Of a DNA stretch of 64,000 nucleotides, positions 59,094-64,000 are shown piece after piece. Each line of letters starts with the position of its first letter. Within the stretch, counting starts at the first letter, position 1. The position numbers were made by a program, and so were the translations under genes. The stretch spans positions 1-64,000 of the forward strand of contig JBKHYJ010000020.1 in the NCBI GenBank assembly GCA_046565505.1, read 5' to 3'. The stretch is from JBKHYJ01 sp046565505 (GTDB lineage Bacteria; Acidobacteriota; Blastocatellia; UBA7656). The notes beneath the pieces were generated by a model. That model was not told the origin of the DNA. It saw only the letters and a program-made list of their open reading frames with translations, and did no database searches.

Positions 59094-59555
59094 CTACTCG
59101 TCGCCCGTCACCCTCTTACTCCTCTCGAAAGAGTTCAGCACGCCGGCCGAGGTGAGCGCGCGCCGCATCTCGTCCGGTATCGGCGCGGATTTCAAGGTCC
59201 CGTCTTCGTTGATGCGCGCGTATACCCTCGTCGCGGTGCCTTCCGTCACCGGCGCGCCCGTCAGCGTCAGCTTCGCCGTGCAGTGCCAGTGCAGCGTGCG
59301 CTCTCTGATCTCCGTCAGCGCGAGCTTGAGCGTCACGCGGTCGCCGTAGGCGGCCGGGCCGATGAAGCGGAACTGAATCTCGCCCATGACAAACGTGGTC
59401 CGGTCATGCTGGATCATCTTGTCAATCGGGTAGCCGAGCGTGCGAAACAATTCGTGCTCTGTGTCGTTGAACCAGGCCAGCATCCGCGGGTAGTAGACCA
59501 GCCCGAAGGGGTCGGATTCGCCCCAGTTCACAGATATTTCGCGCCAATACATCAT
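59094..59555 (-). CDS. 4-hydroxybenzoyl-CoA-type thioesterase
   Basis: 153 residues, hotdog fold. The active-site block WGESDPFGLVYYPRMLAWFN carries the Asp of the 4HBT family; FRTLGYPIDKMI and FRFIGPAAYGDRVTL are typical. It probably hydrolyses an aryl-CoA made by the neighbouring hydroxylase. Confidence 0.88.
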   Translation of the reverse strand: MMYWREISVNWGESDPFGLVYYPRMLAWFNDTEHELFRTLGYPIDKMIQHDRTTFVMGEIQFRFIGPAAYGDRVTLKLALTEIRERTLHWHCTAKLTLTGAPVTEGTATRVYARINEDGTLKSAPIPDEMRRALTSAGVLNSFERSKRVTGDE

Positions 59556-59682
59556 CCGGTTTGACCCTCACCTTCACACTGGCTGCGCCAGCAACTTTTC
59601 TGCCCTCGAATACGGACGGCCCGTTAGTCTAGCCTAACTTTTATCAACGGTTCAACCGCCGGGCGGTCGCCCGCCGGCCGCG

Positions 59683-61146
59683 TTAAGTATTCGCCGCGCC
59701 ATCCCATGCGGGGGCGACCAAGCGGCGGCGGCCGTCTTCGCTCAAAGAGATTCCCGGCTCGTCCATTCGCGTGCGGTCCCAGAGCTTGCATGTCACCTGC
59801 TTATGCATCTGGTCGAGCCCCTCGCAGTAGTTAGTGAACACGCAGCGGCGGACCTCGCTGCCGCGCCCGAGTCGAATCTTCAAGAACCAGTCCGGGTCGG
59901 CGAGCGACTGCCTCGCTGCGGCTATTATGTCGGCCTCGCCTTTGCGGAGTATCTCTTCGGCCTGCTCGAAGGTGGCGATGCCGCCCGACGTGACGACGGG
60001 CGTTTGAAACCCGGCCGCGTTGACCGCGCGCCTGATGGCGGCGGCCAGCGGCACGTTGCGGCCGAACGGGCCGCGCTCGTCGGAAAGCACCGTGGGCATG
60101 CACTCGTAACCGCTCGGGCCCGTGTAGGGGTAGACGGCCTGGCCGGGCTTCGGCTGCTTCGCGTCGTCAAACTTTCCGCCCTTTGAAACAGAGAGGTAAT
60201 CTAACCCGGCGCGCGCGAACTCTACGCCGAAGTAAACGGCGTCTTCCAGATGGCTCCCACCTTTGATCGCCTCGTCGCCGAGAAACCGCGCCCCAACCGC
60301 GTAGTCGTGCCCGACGCGCTCGCGCACCGCCCCGTAGACTTCTAATGGCAGTCGCACGCGATTTTCCCGCGCGCCGCCATAGCCATCCTGCCTGTCGTTC
60401 TTTGCGCTCAGAAAAGACGCCATCGTGTACGCGTGTGCGTAATGCAGCTCGACGCCATCGAATCCCGCCTCTTTTGCCCGCGCGGCCGCGGCTGCAAACA
60501 TGCCCGGCAAGACTTCCGGCAGGCTCTTGATGTGCGGCAACTCGATGTCCGTCACCCTCTCGCGGTAGCCATAGCGTAGCGACTCAAGCTCGCGCTCGTC
60601 GAGAATCTCGGCGAGCGTTTCGTCCGGCATGTCGGCCAGCAGTGCCCGCACCTTCGCCTCATCTTCAACGGCCCACTTGTCGTCGCCCATCGCGCGGGCG
60701 AGCGACCGGCGGTGCCGCGGCTTCAATTCGAGAAATCGCGCGAAGTATTTCTCTTTCGTGGGCCGGCGTTTGACGGTGAGGAAATCTATTATCTGTATGA
60801 GCAGCCGCGTGTGGCCGCTGCTCTCGCGCCGCACGGTCTCGACCAGCTCGCTTAATCCGGGGATGAACCTGTCGTGCCCGATCCTGAGCAGCGGCCCGCT
60901 CGGTATGTCTCTTATCCCTGTCGCTTCGACCACTATGGCGGCGGGCCGGCCTGCGGCGAACCGCCCGTACCATTCCAGTATGTCGCGCGTGACGAAACCG
61001 TCTTCGGTGGAGCGCCAGGGGACCATCGCCGGGACCCACGTGCGGCCCCGTAGCGCTACGGGGCCTATGGAAATAGGCGTGAACAACAGCGACCGCGCCG
61101 CCTCCTTTTCGGTCGGCCAGCGCGTCTCTGGAATCTTGTGGCGCAT
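59683..61146 (-). CDS. Old-yellow-enzyme-type FMN oxidoreductase, C-terminal half of an aryl-CoA hydroxylase
   Basis: About 487 residues from the ATG at 61146. OYE-like barrel: SLLFTPISIGPVALRGRTWV, EAGFDGVELHYAHAYTMASF, NDRQDGYGGARENRVRLPLE, TSGGIATFEQAEEILRKGEA, and a Cys-containing tail RRCVFTNYCEGLDQMHKQVT. In known salicylyl-CoA 5-hydroxylase and 2-aminobenzoyl-CoA monooxygenase/reductase proteins this module is fused behind an FAD monooxygenase; here the FAD part is the separate upstream gene. Other starts at 61167 or 61209 are possible. Confidence 0.8.
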   Translation of the reverse strand: MRHKIPETRWPTEKEAARSLLFTPISIGPVALRGRTWVPAMVPWRSTEDGFVTRDILEWYGRFAAGRPAAIVVEATGIRDIPSGPLLRIGHDRFIPGLSELVETVRRESSGHTRLLIQIIDFLTVKRRPTKEKYFARFLELKPRHRRSLARAMGDDKWAVEDEAKVRALLADMPDETLAEILDERELESLRYGYRERVTDIELPHIKSLPEVLPGMFAAAAARAKEAGFDGVELHYAHAYTMASFLSAKNDRQDGYGGARENRVRLPLEVYGAVRERVGHDYAVGARFLGDEAIKGGSHLEDAVYFGVEFARAGLDYLSVSKGGKFDDAKQPKPGQAVYPYTGPSGYECMPTVLSDERGPFGRNVPLAAAIRRAVNAAGFQTPVVTSGGIATFEQAEEILRKGEADIIAAARQSLADPDWFLKIRLGRGSEVRRCVFTNYCEGLDQMHKQVTCKLWDRTRMDEPGISLSEDGRRRLVAPAWDGAANT

Positions 61147-61206
61147 TGGCTTTCGGTCGTGCCACATAGGCGGAGAATGCGTGGGCGGAAGCCCTGCCGT
61201 CAGAGC

Positions 61207-61237
61207 CATGAAACAGGCTCCCGGAGCCTGTTTCATG
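61207..61237. repeat. 31-bp near-perfect palindrome at the split between FAD and FMN genes
   Basis: Arms CATGAAACAGGCTCC / GGAGCCTGTTTCATG with a 1-nt centre. It lies in the 113-nt gap between the FAD monooxygenase stop and the FMN oxidoreductase start. No T-run follows on either strand, so it looks more like an inserted repeat than a terminator. Confidence 0.75.
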
Positions 61238-61259
61238 GGAGCGGTCCCGCGCACTTCTT

Positions 61260-62426
61260 TCACCCGGGCGACTCGCCCGCGGGTCCCGGCCGCGGGTTCG
61301 AGCGCCGCCAATCGTCGTAAGCGGCGATGAAGTCCGGGTCGCGTCGCTTCAGCTTATCGTAATCTATCTTTTTGCTCCGGGTCATCATCTTATATGCGAA
61401 AGGCAGCGGGTCGAGCCTCATCTCCTCGCCCGCGTTTTCAAACAGCAGCAGGCTCGCATACGCCGCCTCCTGGTACTCGTCCACTATGGGCTTTCTGACC
61501 CTTTGAAACTCGGCGAGCGCCGCTTCGACCCCGCCATGCGAGCGGAAGCAGGTCGCCAGCGCGATCGAGTCTTCGAGTGCGAGCTTCGTGCCCGAGCCGA
61601 TTGAAAAATGAGCCGTGTGTAAAGCGTCGCCAAGCAACGCCACGTTCCGGTGATGCCATTGCCTGTTCTTCACGAGCGGGAAGTTCAGCCACTTGACGAA
61701 ATTGTTCGACAACAGCGCGTGGCCGCCAAGGTCGGGCTCGAACACTTCGGCCAGGTACGCGCAGGTCGCTTCGCCGGACATCCCGTCAAGCCCCGCCCTC
61801 CGCCAGGCGGCCTCGCCGCACTCGACTATGAACGTGCTGGTCGTCTCGTTGAACTTGTACGAGTGCGCGACGAACACGCCGGCGTCGCTCTCGCGGAACG
61901 TCAGCGTCAGCCCGTGGAAGAGTTGATGAGTCCCGAGCCAGATGTATTTATTCTTTCGCAAATCGACGGACGGCTGAAAGTAGTCGGCGAAAGTCCTCCG
62001 CACGAGGCTGTTCGCCCCGTCGGCCCCTATCAAAAGGTCATAGCCGCCAAGCTCAGTCACGTCGCCCACGTTCGTGTTGAACCGGATCTCCACGCCGAGG
62101 TCGAGGCACCGCCCGTGCAGGATGTTTAAGAAGGCCAGCCGCCCCACTCCCGAGAATTTGTTGCCCCGTATGGTGACGCGCTGATTCTTATGGACTATAT
62201 CGACGTTATCCCAGGTCTGGCAGGCGCGGGTGATGCGCCGGTAAGACTCGTAATCGCCGCGCTGAAGGTAAGAGAAGGTCTGGTCGGAGAAAACTATGCC
62301 CCAGCCGAACGTGTCATTCGGCCCGTCCCTTTCGACGACGGTGATTTCGTTCGCCGGGTCGAGCTTCTTCATCAAGATCGCGAAGTACAACCCCGATGGC
62401 CCGCCGCCCAGGATGGTGATTTTCAT
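61260..62426 (-). CDS. FAD-dependent aryl-CoA monooxygenase, N-terminal half
   Basis: 388 residues. FAD-binding ITILGGGPSGLYFAILMKKL, GADGANSLVRRTFADYF and the second FAD motif VALLGDALHTAHFSIGSGTK. The sequence resembles the FAD domain of salicylyl-CoA 5-hydroxylase and aminobenzoyl-CoA monooxygenase/reductase, which hydroxylate and dearomatise CoA-bound benzoates. Its start overlaps the stop of the preceding gene at 62423 (4 nt). Confidence 0.85.
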   Translation of the reverse strand: MKITILGGGPSGLYFAILMKKLDPANEITVVERDGPNDTFGWGIVFSDQTFSYLQRGDYESYRRITRACQTWDNVDIVHKNQRVTIRGNKFSGVGRLAFLNILHGRCLDLGVEIRFNTNVGDVTELGGYDLLIGADGANSLVRRTFADYFQPSVDLRKNKYIWLGTHQLFHGLTLTFRESDAGVFVAHSYKFNETTSTFIVECGEAAWRRAGLDGMSGEATCAYLAEVFEPDLGGHALLSNNFVKWLNFPLVKNRQWHHRNVALLGDALHTAHFSIGSGTKLALEDSIALATCFRSHGGVEAALAEFQRVRKPIVDEYQEAAYASLLLFENAGEEMRLDPLPFAYKMMTRSKKIDYDKLKRRDPDFIAAYDDWRRSNPRPGPAGESPG

Positions 62427-62722
62427 GTAGAACTCTTGGGGGGGTGAGGCATCGCGCGCGGTTGCGCGGCGTCTTGTGGCTCCGCGAGGCCCGCCAGGCG
62501 CGCGCCTTCCTGCGTTAGCTGCACCCAGTCTTCCCCCTCCGCCGTGTAGCGGACCACCAGCCGCCGCTTCTTCTCAAGGTCTTCAAAAGCCCTCACCACA
62601 TCCGCGTTCGCGTACTCGGGCGAGGCGTCGAAGATCGTTTTGCTTAGCAGCCTGCTCGCATGCTCTCTTTGAAAGAGCCGCAATACATGTTGCTCGATTT
62701 CCGCGAGCTTATACTTCTCCAT
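62423..62722 (-). CDS. Small winged-helix-like protein
   Basis: 99 residues from the ATG at 62722: MEKYKLAEIEQHVLRLFQRE, then ASRLLSKTIFDASPEYANAD and FEDLEKKRRLVVRYTAEGED. The pattern suits a winged-helix fold without an obvious effector domain. Translationally coupled to the FAD gene, so it may regulate the pathway or be a structural accessory. Confidence 0.6.
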   Translation of the reverse strand: MEKYKLAEIEQHVLRLFQREHASRLLSKTIFDASPEYANADVVRAFEDLEKKRRLVVRYTAEGEDWVQLTQEGARLAGLAEPQDAAQPRAMPHPPKSST

Positions 62723-62748
62723 GACGTTCGCGCTTTCTTGAGCTCGCC

Positions 62749-63003
62749 CTACCTTGCGCGGGAGAACGCCCCGTCGAGATAGACCGGCTCCAACCCCGAA
62801 GCCCAATAAGCCAGCGCCTCCCGGCTGGGTTGAGTCGTCTCGCGCTCCGTGCGCAGGGCGTGCGCCCCGGTGCCCGAAGGCTGAAACTCCAGCCAGCCTT
62901 TCCAGGTCCCGTCCGGTCGGGCTTCGCCATAAGCAGAGACCGCGTAGACAGTGCCGTCCTGCCCTCGCACCTGATCCGCGTATAGATGAATCAATTCCGG
63001 CAT
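62749..63003 (-). CDS. Hypothetical protein, 84 residues
   Basis: Starts MPELIHLYADQVRGQDGTVY. A beta-rich pattern (AVSAYGEARPDGTWKGWLEF) followed by a conserved-looking RTERETTQPSREALAYWASG tail. Similar small proteins occur in Acidobacteria with no known function. 26 nt before the next gene of the minus-strand row. Confidence 0.6.
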   Translation of the reverse strand: MPELIHLYADQVRGQDGTVYAVSAYGEARPDGTWKGWLEFQPSGTGAHALRTERETTQPSREALAYWASGLEPVYLDGAFSRAR

Positions 63004-63132
63004 CCTGTAAACTCCTGAACGCCGCGGCCACGCTCCCTATTATAACAGCCGCGAACGCATGAGCTACAGCGCATGTACCGGGGCGCGGACGCCGCGAACA
63101 CCCTGGGTGACCCGCGACACTCGCCGCGACAT

Positions 63133-64000
63133 TTACCGGGGCAGGATGGCGAATGCGTTCGCAGCGGCCCCGGTCGCGCCCCTTATTCGCGGCGGGTTCA
63201 AGACCAGTACGAACTCGTAAGTTTTCTGCTCCGCGAGCGCTCTCGACAACTCTTCGAGGTTGAGGTTCTCGACTATGTATATTCCGCTGTCGGCGATTAG
63301 TATCCTGTGGCAGGGGAAGATGGTGCCTTTCTCCGAAACGACTTCGTAGCTCATCTGGTCGTCGCCGGTCAGGAAGATTTTCTTTCCGGCGAGCCAGCGG
63401 GCCGCGCCCTCCCCGGGGCCTGGCCTGGAGCCTGTGTACTTCGCGCGGTCTGCCTCGAAGAACTTGCCGTAGCCGGTTCTTATTAGCACAGAATCGCCCG
63501 CCTGAATCTCCACGCCCTGCGCCTTGGCGGTCGCCTCAAGGTCCTCCGCGGTTATCTCCTGACCCGGCGCGAGCGCCTCCACGTTCTTGAAGCGGGCCAC
63601 GTCGAGCAAGACTCCGCGGTTAATGAACCGCTCTTTCGGGTAAGCCTCTATGCCGAGCGCGAGCAGCCCCGTAGCGCCCTCGCTCGACGGCGCGTCCGCG
63701 CCCCCGAAGAGCTTCTGGTTGTCTGACACGTGCCCGAGCGCGTCTATGGTGGGCGAGCCGTGCTGCCCGCTGAAAAACATCATGTCTGCGGCGAAGGCTA
63801 TCCCGCCCGGGATCATGCCTTTCGTCTGCTTGTGGCTCGTTTGAAGCCCGAGCGTGAACGGCGGGTTCAGGCTGAGCAGCGGCGAGTTGCGGTCCCAGAT
63901 GAAATTCAGCTCGATCACCCTTGCGGATTTCATCTGGTTGATGAACCGCGCGGCGTCTTGCTTCTGCTGCGGCCTCGCGGAGATGGCCGCCGGGGAACAG
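63133..64000 (-). CDS. Cyclase-family (kynurenine-formamidase-like) hydrolase, 5' end outside window
   Basis: The frame is open to the window edge. Beyond the ATG at 63933 it continues as a likely signal-peptide end (CSPAAISARPQQKQ), so the protein is probably exported. The metal-binding motif appears as SGQHGSPTIDALGHV, a variant of HxGTHxDxPxH, and VLIRTGYGKFFEADRAKYTG and GDDQMSYEVV are family features. These enzymes hydrolyse amides or lactone-like rings, e.g. formylkynurenine. Confidence 0.82.
   Translation of the reverse strand, partial: CSPAAISARPQQKQDAARFINQMKSARVIELNFIWDRNSPLLSLNPPFTLGLQTSHKQTKGMIPGGIAFAADMMFFSGQHGSPTIDALGHVSDNQKLFGGADAPSSEGATGLLALGIEAYPKERFINRGVLLDVARFKNVEALAPGQEITAEDLEATAKAQGVEIQAGDSVLIRTGYGKFFEADRAKYTGSRPGPGEGAARWLAGKKIFLTGDDQMSYEVVSEKGTIFPCHRILIADSGIYIVENLNLEELSRALAEQKTYEFVLVLNPPRIRGATGAAANAFAILPR

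Noticed and set aside
1..64000. CRISPR arrays or cas genes
   Set aside because: No regularly spaced repeats and no Cas-like protein were seen on either strand.

Overview
The window looks like a GC-rich bacterial chromosome, probably Acidobacteriota (Blastocatellia-like). Supporting signs are an acidobacterial-type duplicated orphan permease, a complete-looking hopanoid tailoring cluster with HpnI/HpnJ/HpnK, and many high-GC core genes. This is inference from gene content; no rRNA or marker gene is present. The right third (about 43-64 kb) is orderly, GC-rich core chromosome. The left two thirds (1-43 kb) is visibly less GC-rich and is a mosaic of integrated elements and their debris.

Layout of the accessory part. 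At 1-2.8 kb there is the end of an IS30-type element, a short phage-like operon (VRR-NUC nuclease and unknown genes) and a convergent HNH/XerD cassette. Island 1 (2828-24425) is bounded by a 49-bp repeat of the 3' half of a CAT-anticodon tRNA. It holds a decayed type ISP restriction enzyme, a multicopper oxidase/SCO1/beta-propeller cargo operon, regulators, small zinc-finger genes, secreted proteins, a methyltransferase, a primase/helicase replication pair, an excisionase-like protein and the integrase next to the intact tRNA. At 24.5-27.6 kb lie an integrase remnant, a broken ardC gene and a second HNH/XerD cassette. Island 2 (27594-43011) is bounded by a 40-bp repeat of tRNA-His. It carries an operon related to one in island 1, a candidate RiPP (ribosomally made, modified peptide) locus, an inverted and differently decayed copy of the island-1 small-gene module, and a truncated integrase.

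The candidate new system is the RiPP locus at 31.7-39.05 kb on the minus strand. A sigma70-like promoter and a long structured leader precede a 26-codon precursor gene with an ideal ribosome-binding site. A terminator follows immediately, then an RRE(PqqD-like)-M50 membrane protease fusion, a large TPR protein, an orphan permease and a PD40 propeller protein. No radical SAM, LanM or YcaO enzyme is visible, so the modification, if any, is unknown.

The core part encodes hopanoid tailoring (hpnJ, hpnK, two small EamA-type transporters, hpnI, ispH, shc, hpnH, hpnA, hpnG). After these come a permease and a set of oxidative catabolic genes: a Rieske oxygenase, 2-oxoacid dehydrogenase E1 alpha and beta, a thioesterase, a split FAD/FMN aryl-CoA hydroxylase and a cyclase-family hydrolase. 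Many frameshifts in the islands fall in homopolymers, so some 'pseudogenes' could be assembly errors; others carry nonsense changes or a 7-nt deletion and look truly decayed.
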